This document shows positions 1 through 11,679 of a stretch of 64,000 nt of DNA, piece by piece. This DNA comes from Neocallimastix lanati (nom. inval.) (Eukaryota > Neocallimastigomycota > Neocallimastigomycetes > Neocallimastigales > Neocallimastigaceae): NCBI GenBank assembly GCA_016946835.1, contig JACVTC010000013.1, positions 141,501 to 205,500 of the forward strand. Reading direction: 5' to 3'. The stretch's first letter is position 1. Each line of letters opens with the position of its first letter. Position numbers and translations under genes: made by a program. The notes under the pieces are model-generated. The model saw nothing but the letters and a program-made list of their open reading frames with translations, was not told where the DNA came from and did not search any database.

Positions 1-242
1 AATAATGTATTTTTCTTTTTTATTATAATAGAAGCAACACAAAAATTGATGTAAAATAGACTATTTATTATTAAATTTTTTATTTAATTTTATTATTTTA
101 TATCATTCATATAATAATAAATATTGAATAGATAAATAAAATAATATTAAAATTAAAATTAAAATTTCTCTTATATAATTATTTTCTTTTTTATGACTTT
201 TGTTTTTTAAAAAAAAAGATAAAAAAAATTAAATCTATTTAC

Positions 243-954
243 CCCATAAAGGTTGTTATCCGTATCTATTAAAAATCCATGATATTTATTATTTGTATAT
301 ATTTTTTGAAATTTTTTATTAAATTTAAATTCGGTAGCAATATTATTATTTAATAATACATTAAATAATAATTCACACTTTTTATTTACATTATAATTCC
401 TAAATTAAAAAAAAATATTATAAATTTTTAGTTTAAATGACGCTATTGTATTTAAATAAATTAAATATTTTATATTAATCCTACCAGATATATAATTTTT
501 TATCATAAGAAATTCCATATATGTAGCCATTTGTAAGTGCTATATCAATTAATTTTTTTCAAAAATATTTTAATTTTTGTTGGTTCCTCTTTCTTAATTA
601 TCTTCTTTTGATTATTCTAAAAAATATAGCAACGAATAAAAAAAAAAAAAAGTTAGTTAAACAAAAAAATAATTTTTATTTATTATTATTATTATTATTA
701 TTTATAAACAAGTATACCGTAAGAGTTCCAATATAATATATATTTCCATCATTCGTAAGGAAAAGAGTTATATCTTTTCCACATATGACTTTTTTAATTT
801 TTATATTATTAAAAAAATCAATTCGTTTTGGTTGTAACTTTTCATTTAGTGATGAAAAACAACTTCCAAAACTTATTACTTCATTATTTTCATCATTATT
901 ATAATAATTTTTTATAATAATGAAGTAATTTTCTCCTAAAAATATTTTTTTCAT
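243..954 (-). pseudogene. RCC1-repeat protein gene fragment (exons 718-954, 485-616, 243-399)
   Basis: Read on the minus strand, three exon-like blocks encode RCC1-type blade sequence. Block 1 (954-718) has ISFGSCFSS followed by VICGKDITLFLTNDGNIYYIG, the usual blade ending (cG, sLalt, dG, vy, G). Block 2 (616-485) has IDIALTNGYIYGISYDKKLY. Block 3 (399-243) has YHGFLIDTDNNLYG. Donors GTATAC (717), GTAGGA (484) and a T-rich TTTAG acceptor at 400 join blocks 2 and 3 in phase through a Trp codon. Known RCC1 proteins are seven-bladed propellers, often guanine-nucleotide exchange or scaffold proteins; too few blades are visible to say which. One homopolymer-associated frame change lies in block 2 near 545-560, so this is either a pseudogene or carries a sequence error. 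The gene probably runs off the left edge of the window. Confidence 0.55.
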
Positions 955-960
955 TTTTTG

Positions 961-1530
961 TTAATTTTAAGTTAAAACTATTTTAATTTTTGATTAAATA
1001 ATTTTGAATTTATATCAAAATTGTCATTTCTATCCTGTAAATAAAAAGTAATTTTGAAAATATAAATCATTAGAATTTAATATAAAAAATATTTAATATA
1101 TATTAAATACAAACCATAATAAACATATCTTCTTCTTTTTCACTTAATATATATTCATTATCTTTTTTATTTTCTTTAATTTCTTTATTTCCTTTACCTT
1201 TGTTTTCTTCTTTCTAAAATTATTAATATAATAAAAATAAATATAAATTAAATATTATTGTAAAAATTAATATTTAAAATTAAAAAATGATATTTATCAC
1301 TTACAATATTATTGTTATTATTTTTTAAAATTTTAATTCTAAAAATATATTAGAATACGAAGTAGTGTTTTTCTCGGTACTACTACTTTTTTCATTATTA
1401 AAAAAGCCTTTTGTTCCAAAGCCTTTTTCAAATGATTTAAAAAATATTTCTTTAAAAGAAATAGTAACATTAGATTTTGTAGTAGTGAATAAACCTATTT
1501 GTTGCTCATTTTTATTTTCTTTTATCTATA
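961..1530 (-). other. Possible upstream exons of the RCC1-like gene
   Basis: Three minus-strand blocks have coding-like reading frames in an otherwise stop-rich region: about 1530-1330 (ending near NIFLELKF), 1217-1113 (Lys/Glu/Asn-rich, with EKEEDMFIM before a GTTTGT donor) and 1037-980 (DRNDNFDINSKLFNQKLK, after a TTTACAG acceptor). They have the strand and spacing expected of 5' exons of the RCC1-like gene at 243-954. No domain is recognisable, and in-frame stops follow the first and third blocks, so they may belong to a decayed gene. The plus-strand frame at 1365-1610 over the same DNA shows no family features. Confidence 0.25.
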
Positions 1531-1699
1531 AATTATTAAATAAAAAAAAAATAAAAATAATATTTATAATATTTTCAAGTATTAATAATAAAAATAAAAA
1601 TTATAATTAAATTAATAAATATATAATAAAAAAAAAATATATTAAAATAATTTTGATAATTATCTACTTAAAAATATTAATTATAATTTATAGATTATA

Positions 1700-2055
1700 A
1701 TAATTAATAATAAAGTTATAATTAATATAACTGTAGTAATAGATATTAAATAATAAGCAATAAATAACTATAAAAGTTTTGATTAATAAAAATAATATGA
1801 TAAATATTAATTATTTAACTATTATATTATATTTTATAATTATTAAATTTTAAATAATAAAATTTATATTATAAATTAATGAATAAATAATATATAACAA
1901 ATAATAAAATAGCGTTAATAATACTTACAAAAATTGTATATATAACATATAAACATATTAGTTCTTAATAAAAGTTGAAACTATTATTAATTATTAAATA
2001 AATATAAAAGTTTTGATTAATAAGAATAGTAAAATAATAAATATTAGTTATTTAA
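1700..2055. repeat. ~240-bp satellite, left block
   Basis: About one and a half copies of an AT-rich unit that recurs as nearly three tandem copies at 5266-5910. Diagnostic words are TACTTACAAAAATTGTATAT, CATATTAGTTCTTAATAAAA and AAAAGTTTTGATTAATAA. The block stops at the sequence TTATTTAA (2048-2055), where the virus-derived island begins. No coding potential is seen. Confidence 0.7.
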
Positions 2056-3345
2056 TTGATAATATTAGCACCTTCTATCCCGAATCTAAATATGCTAGAA
2101 ATGTCTATATTTAATTGTAATGCTACGGTGTTAAGCAATATTCCCAAGGAAGCTTGACTCATGACAGTTGTGATATTTTTGTAGATATTGTTCTTCTTGT
2201 ATTTGATGCTGCTGTGGACTTTAATACATTTGGGAATCAGATCGTTATCGAATTGGACTAAAATAACTTTGTACCCTGAATTCAGCGGAGCTCTGTAGTA
2301 TCTGTTGTTATATACGACGTATGTATTATGGCTTAAATCATTCACGGATATTTCTTCTGGCAAGATGTTGTCGTAGTTGGTAAAATATCGAGAATAATAT
2401 AGCAAATCGATTGTTTTGTAACCGTTGAACCCATTTAGCTCTATGATATTATTGTCTTTGAAATTAAATTTATTGGCTTGGTATGTTCGGATGTATAAGC
2501 GCAATATACGATTAACAAATTTTAGAATATAAACACTATTGGAGAATAATATATTATTGCATATTATGATATTATCGTTAATGCTCATACTGAACTTGTA
2601 ACCTTCGACATTTACTTCATAAATATGTTTGTTGCTATTGTAGACTAGATTGTTAAACTCGTTGAACTTTATCTGGTAAAATAACTTGGTGTTTATCATC
2701 ATGTAATTAAATATCAGTGGATCAATATAAGTGTCTAAGTTAATCGTTAGCGACAGGTTAGTGTAGCTTATGATAGAAGCACTTATGCTTATTTGCTGCA
2801 AAAATTCTTTCGTGTTATTTATATATGATAAGATATCAGCAAACTTGTATGTTATGTTACTGATTGAAGCACTTATATTATAATTCTTAATAATCACTTT
2901 ATCATTATATATATATATGTTATAATATGGAATATAGATAACATTATTATATATAGACTTAAGTATGTCGATGTGAATTTTTTCAATGGCGTTGACATCA
3001 TAATTGTGTTAATACTTGCTGAATATCTCATCATTGCATTTATTCATGAATAGCAAATTTTCTATATTAGTGTCTTCGACGAAAGATTTGATGTATATTT
3101 CGTTATTGAAGTTCAGCAGCATACTATGCTGAAATTTGCTAATATCGTAGTTGTAAAATACATAAACCAGATCTAGCATCTTTTCCACTTTGATGACTAC
3201 TTTGTCAAACGCTAGTTTATAGGAGGTTATGTGCTTCTGGGTGCTGTAGTCCTTTATACTTTGTTGTTCGTTGTTCTCGATGCTGCTGTGTTCGCTGCTA
3301 GGTTTGGAGGCGCTCGTAAGCTCGTTGCTAACAATACTAGCATTT
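2052..3345 (-). pseudogene. Unrecognised virus-derived protein gene (fossil)
   Basis: A minus-strand reading frame of roughly 430 codons with one break. The N-terminal part is hydrophilic (Ser/Glu/Asn-rich, about residues 5-40). The remainder is rich in Ile, Asn and Tyr, with short strand-like segments and no signal peptide or clear membrane helix. The C-terminus falls at the edge of the flanking satellite, so the true end may be missing. It lies next to and reads in the same direction as the two small genes at 3337-3618 and 3579-4079, with very short overlaps, as expected of compact viral gene clusters. No known family was recognised. Confidence 0.45.
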
Positions 3346-3618
3346 TTTTAAAATAATGTTATGGTGATAATTATGTATATTAAGATTACTAATATATAAA
3401 ATGTCTAAAGCTTCTAAAAGTGGATATTTACAATTGTTAATAATAATATATGATTGGGTTACATCTATGTTGGGTATAGTATTACTAACTAGGTAGTTTA
3501 GTGTGTGCTTGGTCAATTCTTCGCAAATCAAAGAATTGTGTGGGCGGATTGCTGCGTGAAATAGAGAGTTCAGCCGGCTTAGTTCTTTATGAAATAAAGA
3601 ATTGTTTTTGAAGTCCAT
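3337..3618 (-). CDS. Small unrecognised protein of the virus-derived island
   Basis: An open frame of 93 codons between two frames of the same strand, overlapping the upstream one by about 40 bp and the downstream one by about 9 bp. Such tight overlaps suggest either compact viral genes or pieces of a longer gene. The product is mixed alpha/beta in appearance, with no cysteine or histidine motif and no membrane segment. I do not recognise a family. Codon use matches the rest of the island, not the flanks, which supports it being coding or formerly coding. Confidence 0.4.
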   Translation of the reverse strand: MDFKNNSLFHKELSRLNSLFHAAIRPHNSLICEELTKHTLNYLVSNTIPNIDVTQSYIIINNCKYPLLEALDILYISNLNIHNYHHNIILKKC

Positions 3619-4079
3619 TCTATATTGTTTTTATCTAGTATATCGGAAATTAGAGGATTCTTCAATTTAGCATTGTATATCTTATAAAAAGACCTTCCTT
3701 TAAGTAATATCTTGAGGACTTCGTAATTTATAATATTGTTGAAGATCATTATATATTTTTTATAAAAAAATATGGACAGATTGTTGCAAATAAGCAGATG
3801 ATCTCTAATGCTGTAGTTGGAGTCAATTTTGAAGGCGTAGTTGAATTTAGGCATTATTTCCGCATAATTGTCTATATCGATGTTCTCGGTGATTATGCAT
3901 TTGTCCTTTATCAGCGTGATCCGGTTGTGGTTCCAAAAATAGTAGTTTGATTTGTAGTATATTATGTCTCCGTCGTTAAACTTTTGAGTGTTCTTAAGCA
4001 TATAGCACCATAGCTCGTATTTGTCATTAGAAGTAGAACTCGATTGATTATTGAACGTTATTTCATATATTTTGTTCAT
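3579..4079 (-). CDS. Unrecognised 166-aa protein of the virus-derived island
   Basis: A complete open frame beginning with ATG at 4079, facing away from the D5-like gene across a 550-bp spacer. Features seen: Tyr/Trp-rich N-terminal half (LWCYML near residue 24, YYFWNHNR near 47), an acidic segment around residues 65-75, and a helical C-terminal half ending WTSKTILYFIKN. No signal peptide or metal-binding motif. The N-terminal aromatic pattern might be a small beta-rich domain, but no family could be named. It is first in a three-gene leftward run and may share its regulatory region with the rightward gene. Confidence 0.45.
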   Translation of the reverse strand: MNKIYEITFNNQSSSTSNDKYELWCYMLKNTQKFNDGDIIYYKSNYYFWNHNRITLIKDKCIITENIDIDNYAEIMPKFNYAFKIDSNYSIRDHLLICNNLSIFFYKKYIMIFNNIINYEVLKILLKGRSFYKIYNAKLKNPLISDILDKNNIEWTSKTILYFIKN

Positions 4080-4631
4080 AATCCGATTGTATATTTTACT
4101 TGTCTAATTTCAAAGTATAACCAACATAAATTAATATTTTCAATTTTGTATCTATGTTTAACCAACTATCATTATTTTCGCTATTTTGTCTACTAATATC
4201 ACAATAACAAAATTTTATGTGTACGCATTATTTGACTTTAAGTTGCATATATTGACCCAAAATTCTGATGTAGACGATAAATTGACATTTCGCATTTTCG
4301 GATATTCACCAAAACAACAAGATAGTTTCATTAAGTATCGCACACATTAAAATTGTATCAATTGTCATAATAACCTAGAACGATATATATTATAGTAACA
4401 TACGCCAATCGCGCTAATTGATTAATACTCCTACAGCACACATTGCAGATATATTAAATTAGCTAACTATAAGCAAAATCAATCTACAATACATTGCAAA
4501 TATATATATACAGATATCTATAAGTATAGATATATTAAATTAGCTAACTATAAACAAAGGTAAGATATATTAAATTAGCTAACTATAAGCAAGACTAAGA
4601 TATTAGATATATATAGATATAATAGCCAAAA
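4080..4631. promoter_or_regulatory. Divergent intergenic region with three direct repeats
   Basis: This is the spacer between the leftward and rightward virus-derived genes. It contains three near-identical copies of a ~29-bp direct repeat (core AATTAGCTAACTATAA) starting at 4448, 4528 and 4563, ending about 40 bp before the ATG at 4632. Several TATATA stretches lie between the copies. A shared promoter or other regulatory role is inferred from position only. Confidence 0.4.
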
Positions 4632-5279
4632 ATGGACTCTACTACGTTAAAAGGAATTCATGAGATTAATCTAATAACATACTATTACTTCCTGCTATGC
4701 AAGAACAGCGTCACCTGGCATCTAGAAACTACATTGACCTACAATTACATATATAACTACATAGAGAATAAGCTACCCAAGCATATTAATTACTATGGGT
4801 TAGATAAACCCAAGAAAACCAAGAAGATAATTGAAGGAATTGAGTTATCAGCTATGGTAGAAGATACTTACAACTACAACTTAACGAACACGACTAAACT
4901 TGTTGCTATTAGAGACAAGTACAACATCGAGCACACCAAGCAATTAAATCCAGGATCCATCGGCACGATCATAAGTTTGCTATTAAACACCCGAGTTGTT
5001 CATGACGGTAGCGATTGGTACTTATTCACCAAACATGGGTGGAACATCAGCGACACTCTAACGATCTCCAAGTTTATCCACATCAACATTATTCCATTAA
5101 TATACAAGCTAACTCTCAATTCCGAGATTAATGCTGACAACCTGATCAAGATCATCAATCAGCATTTATCGAACTTAACAACCAAATCCGTATTATTTGA
5201 GCAGTTAATGACTATGCTATACGAAAAGAATTTCAAGTTCAAGTTAGCTAAAAAACCCATAATACTATATATTTTATAA
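4632..5279 (+). CDS. D5-type primase-helicase, N-terminal part (virus-derived fossil, truncated)
   Basis: An open frame of 215 codons. Residues ~105-160 carry a pattern typical of the D5_N region upstream of viral superfamily 3 helicases: a small hydrophobic helix (IGTIISLLL), then VHDGSDWYLFTKHGWN, then a hydrophobic helix. Near the end comes a phrase (FEQLMTMLYEKNFKFKLAKKP) matching the position of the usual 'F...LD.NP..L.F.NGV' segment that precedes the ATPase domain in D5 proteins. In poxviruses and other NCLDVs this protein primes and unwinds genome DNA at the replication fork. The frame enters satellite sequence just here, so the ATPase part is absent; the last few residues are satellite-encoded. 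Similarity is from recall of the family pattern, not an alignment. Confidence 0.5.
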   Translation: MDSTTLKGIHEINLITYYYFLLCKNSVTWHLETTLTYNYIYNYIENKLPKHINYYGLDKPKKTKKIIEGIELSAMVEDTYNYNLTNTTKLVAIRDKYNIEHTKQLNPGSIGTIISLLLNTRVVHDGSDWYLFTKHGWNISDTLTISKFIHINIIPLIYKLTLNSEINADNLIKIINQHLSNLTTKSVLFEQLMTMLYEKNFKFKLAKKPIILYIL

Positions 5280-5910
5280 TTATTAAATTTTAAATAATAA
5301 AAAGTAAATTATAAATAAATAAATAAATAATATATAACAAATAATAACGTATTATTAATAATACCTACAAAAATTGTATATATAACATTTAAACATATTA
5401 GTTCTTAATAAAAGTTGAAACTATTATTAATTAATAAATAAAAATAAAAGTTTTGATTAATAAAAATAATAGAATAATAAATATTAATTATTTAAATATT
5501 ATATATTTTATAATTATTAAATTTAAAATAATGAAAAGTATATTATAAATAAATAAATAAATAATAAATAACAAAAAATAAAATGTCGTTAATAAAACAT
5601 AATAATACTTACAAAAATTGTATATAATAAATAAACATATTAGTTCTTAATAAAAGTTGGAACTATTATTAATTAATAAATAACTATAAAAGTTTTGATT
5701 AATAAAAATAATAGAATAATAAATATTAGTTATTTAAATATTATATATTTTAAAATTATTAAATTTTAAATAATAAAAAGTAAATTATAAATTAATAAAT
5801 AAGTAATATATAAAAAATAGAAACGTATTATTAATAATACTTACAAAAATTGTATATATAACATATAAACATGTTAGTTTTTAATAAAAATTGGAACTAT
5901 TATTAATTAT
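5266..5910. repeat. ~240-bp satellite, right block (about 2.7 copies)
   Basis: Tandem copies begin near 5266, 5505 and 5745 and share the words listed for the left block, with a few percent divergence between copies. The last copy runs into the outer edge of the palindromic region. Part of the unit (ACTTACAAAAATT..., AGTTGAAACTATTATTAATT) recurs inverted at 10,425-10,500 and direct at 11,465-11,545, so the satellite and palindromes share sequence. Confidence 0.75.
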
Positions 5911-6039
5911 TAATATTTTTATTATTATTATTATTACTTTAAATATATGTAATGTATTGAATTACATTAATTATTTTTAAATATTACAATAAAATGTATT
6001 TATTAAAAAAAAAATAAAAAAAATTAAAAAAAATTAAAA

Positions 6040-9000
6040 AAAAAAAAAAGAGGAAATTTGCTCTCTTTAGTAAAATTTCATAAAATTTAAAATATAAAAA
6101 AATTTTTTTAATGTCTCTCTTCGATAAAAAAATTTCAAAATTTTTTAAAATTATTACGTAATTAATTTTTAAAATTTTTAAAATTTGAAATAAAAAAAAA
6201 TTAATATAATTATGATGTTACACAAAAAATTAAATGAAATCATAAAATTAAAGTTATTAAAGATTTAATCTTTTTTTTTTTGGTAATTTATTTGCCTAAT
6301 TTAACATGAAAAAAATTAAAATTTAATCTATCCATTAAAATTAACTTTATAATAATTAATTAATTGTAATTAAGTAACTTTATTTTTTTTTTTACCTTAA
6401 TTACATCTACTTAATTAAATAAATTAAAATAAATTATAATATATATTAATATATACTATAATTTATTTATTATTTAATTTTTATAATTAAAATTAATATT
6501 TTTTTATATGTAAAATTTTTTATAAATAGTATTATTAATAAATAATATTATTTATAAAAAATTTTTTATGCCTAATTTAAAACATAAAAACAGTTTTTTT
6601 TTTTTTTTTTTTTTTAAATAAAATCATTTTTATTATTTTATTTATTAAATTAAATAAAAAAATATATTTTTATATATATAAAATACTAACTATAATATTT
6701 ATAATAAATATAAAACAGATAAAGAGGAGATAAAAATATATGTATAATTATTATATATAGTAATTATTATATTAATATATGAAAATCCAAATAAAATATA
6801 AAATAGATAAAGTTATGATAACCATAAATTTATATTTAAATAAAATCGAAACTTTATAAGTAAGAAATAAACTATTCGTAAAGCAATATTAAATAGAAAG
6901 AAAAACGAATAGAAAAAATTCAATTTTAAATAAATAAAAGTCTCTTTTTATTGCTAAAAAAATAGGAATAAGAAATATTTAAATATATAAATTAATAAAA
7001 TAATAATTAAATAATAATATTCATTACAATTTACATTATAATTATATTTAAAATATTTATAATATATAAATAAATAATGGACAATAAATTATTATACTTT
7101 AATATTCTATATTAAATGTAGAATACATACATTACTTTAAACCTTATTTTTACTATATATAATATTAATAAAATACTTTAAATCTTATTTATACTATAAT
7201 ATATCTATAGTTGAATTATATTTATAATTAAAAGTTAATATTATTATTATTATAAAAAATAAATAAATATAATGTTTAGAAATTAATTAAAAAACTCATT
7301 TTAAGTTTTATTACATACATTTTTTTTTTTTTTGCAATATAATTATTATTATTATATTTAATATTATAATCTATTTATTAATTAATATTATATGCATTAT
7401 TATATTAAATAGTATTATTATTATTTTTATTATTATTATTGTTTTATTTCTATTATTAAATAATATTTTCTGATAATAATTATTAGAGTATTTATGAATA
7501 ACTAAACTTCCAATTATAGCAATTAAAATTTAAAATCCAGTTTAAAACAAAAAAAATTTTTTACTTTTAATAAAACTTTCTTTTATATATTATTAATACT
7601 ATAAATAATAATATAATTATATTATTAATATTATAAATATTATTACTATTATTATTAATATTATTATAATCTATTATTATAACTTATTATAATATAAATT
7701 TTATTCTATGCATTATTATTGTATAAATAGAATGAAAGACTTTCCAAAAAAAGTATTTAAAATATTGAACAAAATTGAAATTAAATATTAAAAAAAATTT
7801 TTTTCTTTTAAATTAAATGTACTTTTTTTAATGATGACACAATAAAATAAAAGTATGGAATATTAAATTTTATTTAAATAAGAAATAATACAGTCATTAA
7901 TAATATAATTAATTATATTATTAATTATTATATATTGTAATTTGTTATATAATTTATTAAATATTAATAATTATATTATTGATTATATAATTAATTATAT
8001 AATAATAGTAATATATTAGTTTATATATTTTATTTAAAATGAATTTTAATTTTAATATTTCTTTCTTCTGTTTTATTGTGTCATCCTTTACAAAAGAATG
8101 CATTTTAATTAAATAAAAAAAAATTTTTTTTATATTTAATTTCTATTTTGTTCAATATTTAAAATACTTTTTTTGGAAAGTCTTTCATTCTATTTATACA
8201 ATAATAATGCATAGAATAAATCTTATTTTATAGTAATAAATGTAAAAATAAATAATATAAATAATAATAATAATAATAAATAATTATTTAATATTAATAA
8301 TTATATTATTATTTATAGTATTAATAATATATAAAAGAAAGTTTTATTAAAAGTGATGTCATAACTCAAAATATTATTTAAATTAAAAATCAAAAAAAAT
8401 TTTTTTGTTTTAAAGTAGGTTTTAATTTTAATTGCTATAATTTGAAGTTTATTCATTCATATTAATATAAAATTTTATTTACTAATAGTAATAATAATAG
8501 AAATAATTAAAAAGTGTTTAATAATTTATATAATAATTAATTAATAAATAGATTATAATAATAAATATAATAATAATAATTATAATGCAATAAAAAAGAA
8601 ATTTATGTAATAAAACTTGAAATGACTATTTTAATATAAATTCTAAGCATCATATTTATTTATTTTTCATAATAATAATAATATTAATTTTTAATTATAA
8701 ATATAATTCATATATAGATATATTAATATTATATATAGTAAAAATAAGATTTAAAGTAATGTATGTATTCTACATTTTTTAATAAATTATAAAAAATTAA
8801 ATTATAATAATTTATTGTCCATTACACTTTTATATATTATAAAGTATTCTTAATATTATTAATATGATATATAATTTTATATTATTTTATTATATAATTA
8901 TTATTTATTAATTCATTTAGTTATATAATATTGACTTATTTTTTTAGCAATAAAAAGGGGTTTTTACTTATTTAGAATCGACTTTTTCTTTTAGTTTTTC

Positions 9001-10300
9001 TTTCTATTTAATATTATTTTACTAATAGTTTATTTCTAACTTATAAAGTTTATTTAAATATGAATAGTATAATATTCATATTTATTATTACTTTATCTAT
9101 TATATATTTTTAAGTTTATTTTCATATATTAATATAATTATTATATATAATAAATATATACAGTTTTTATCTCCGCTTTATCTGTTTTATATATATTTAA
9201 ATATATTATAGTAAGTGTTTTATATATATATAGAAATATATTTTTATATTTATATTTAATTATAATACAATAACTTCACTTTAATAAATAAAATATTAAG
9301 ATTGATATAAATTATTTTATTAATAAAAAAAAATAGTTTTTATGCTTTAAATTAGGCATAAAATTTTTTTTAAAGATTATTAATAAATGTATTATATATT
9401 AATTTTAATTATAAAATTTAAATAATTTATTATAGTATATATTTATATTATAATTTAAATCAATATTGATATGAAATAGAAATAAAACTCTAATTAATAA
9501 TAAATTTATGTTTATTAAGAAATGGTGTAAAATCATAAATTTATGTATTCATCTAGTTTTTATTGTATTTATATTAGAAATTAATTTATATATTTTTATT
9601 ATTTAATTTAATAATTAATGAAAGTAAATTAATATTTATACTTTAATATAGGAAAACTTTATTATAATAAATAATTATAAAAGAGAAAAATAATTAGAAA
9701 TAGATTTATTTCTTTGTCCAAGAATAATAAATAGTAGATGATAGTAATTCTTGAGATCAAGATATGAAAATAAATATTAATTTTAGGAATAAATGTTAGT
9801 TTACATTTTAAATACTGATAAGTAAATGTAAATTTTCTAAATAAATAAAATATAAATAAAATAACTTTTATAAAACATATAAATTATATCCTCCATTTAA
9901 AAGAATAAATCTTAAAAGAACAGAATCTGAACTTCGTACTTTATCAATATTAAAGTTCAATTTATGATAAAAAAAAAAAAAGTTAACTTTTATGGATAGA
10001 TTAAAATTATTTTTTTTATGTTAAAATCAGGCAAAAAAGTTACCAAAAAAAAAAAAAAAAAAAAAAAAGATAAATCTTTAATAACTTTAATTTTATGATT
10101 TCATTTAATTTTTTGTGTAACATCTAATGTTTATATAAAAAAAAATTTCAAAATTTTTTAAAATTATGGCGTAATAAATTTAAAAAATTTTGAAATTTTT
10201 TTTATCAGAGACATTAAAAAAAATTTTTTTTATATTTTAAATTTTATGAAATTTTACTAAAGAGAGCAAATTTCCTCTCTTTTTTTTTTTTCTTTTTTTA
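6040..10300. repeat. Palindrome 1 (~4.3 kb)
   Basis: Arms meet near 7950. The outer ends are GAGGAAATTTGCTCTCTTTAG (6049 on) and its inverse at ~10,258-10,281. The arms differ by numerous small indels; the right arm holds an apparently extra segment around 9640-9900 without an obvious partner. No gene, promoter or RNA gene is recognisable. Confidence 0.65.
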
Positions 10301-10419
10301 TTTTTTTTTTATTTTTTTAGTAAATATATTTTATTATGATATTTAAAAATTATTAATGAAATTCAATACATTACATATATTTAAAGTAATAAAATAATTA
10401 TAATAAAAAAAAATATTAA

Positions 10420-11540
10420 TAATTAATAATAGTTTCAACTTTAATTAGGAACTAATTTGTATACATAAGTTGTATATAATTTTTGTAAGTATTATTAATG
10501 ATATTTTATTATTTATTATTTATTATTTACTTATTTATTATTTACTTATTTATTATTTACTTATTTACTTATTTATCATTTATTATTTATTTATTTATTT
10601 ATTTATTATTTATTTATTTATTATTTATTTATTTATTTATTATTTATTTATTTATTATTTATTTTTTATTTATTTATTATTTATTTTTTATTATTTGTTT
10701 ATTTATTTATTTGTTTATATATTAATTGTTTTACTGTAAAATTTGCATTTTGATTTTAAATTAGTTATTTTTAGATTTATTAGTGACCTAGACAAGTGAT
10801 GTACGTTTCTTATGAATAACTTCTTCTTTATTGATGAAATAATAGTCTTCTTCATTTTATTTTTCTTTTATTCATATAGTTCTCTTTTATTCATACCCGA
10901 TTTGTCAACCTGGTTTCCCAAATCAATTTTGAAGTTATAATGAAAATGTTGTAATAAATAATTAATTACTTATAAATTAAAACTATATCCTTAATCACTT
11001 GGATAATAATAAAATGTATCAACAGCCATTAAAATCACAGCTATTACAAGATTAAAATCATCCAAATGGTCAACCACAAAAATTAATAATTTACATAATT
11101 TATTAGAACTATATGAATAAAAGAGAAATAAAATGAAGAAGACTATTATTTCATCAATAGAGAAGAAGTTATTCATAAGAAACGTACATCACTCTAGGTC
11201 ACTAATAAATCTAAAAATAACAAATTTAAAATCAAAATGCAAATTTTACAGTAAAACAATTAATATATAAACAAATAAATAAATAAACAAATAATAAAAA
11301 ATAAATAATAAATAAATAAAAAATAAATAATAAATAAATAAATAATAAATAAATAAATAATAAATGATAAATAAGTAAATAAGTAAATAATAAATAAGTA
11401 AATAATAAATAATAAATAAGTAAATAATAAATAAGTAAATAATAAATAATAAATAATAAAATATCATTAATAATACTTACAAAAATTATATACAACTTAT
11501 GTATACAAATTAGTTCCTAATTAAAGTTGAAACTATTATT
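10420..11540. repeat. Inverted-repeat hinge between the two palindromes
   Basis: Centred near 10,985. Left arm 10,425-10,905 matches the inverse of 11,100-11,540: ACGTTTCTTATGAATAAC at 10,803 pairs with its complement at ~11,168-11,190, and both arms hold (TTATTTA)n blocks that give mirror-image low-complexity frames. The ~170-bp unpaired centre (10,925-11,095) is unique sequence of unknown origin. The hinge makes the inner arms of palindromes 1 and 2 part of one larger inverted repeat. Confidence 0.65.
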
Positions 11541-11679
11541 AATTATTAATATTTTTTTTTATTATAATTATTTTATTACATTAAATATATGTAATGTATT
11601 GAATTACATTAATTATTTTAAATATAATAGAAAAATATATTTATTAATAAAAAATATAAAAAAAAATAAAAAAAAAAAA

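Larger units (their letters stand above)
2056..5268. mobile_element. Virus-derived gene island (large DNA virus-like fossil) inside a satellite
   Basis: This 3.2-kb block has clearly higher GC and dense open frames compared with the ~90% AT flanks, and contains almost no introns or low-complexity runs. Three genes run leftward and one rightward from a shared 550-bp spacer. The rightward gene resembles the N-terminal region of NCLDV D5-type primase-helicases; the others are unrecognised. Both outer genes end exactly where the ~240-bp satellite resumes, so the piece is truncated at both ends and looks captured within a satellite unit. It is broken in about one place besides the end truncations. 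Family assignment (nucleocytoplasmic large DNA virus or a relative) rests on one domain and is tentative. Confidence 0.55.

Noticed and set aside
1365-1610. 81-codon plus-strand frame
   Set aside because: Its content is the complement of a better minus-strand exon-like frame and it has no recognisable features.
10991-11176. 61-codon frame near the palindrome hinge
   Set aside because: It overlaps the inverted-repeat arm and unique loop, and shows no domain or splice context.
10470-11495. Mirror-image hydrophobic open frames of 73-89 codons
   Set aside because: They come from (TTATTTA)n low-complexity DNA in an inverted repeat.
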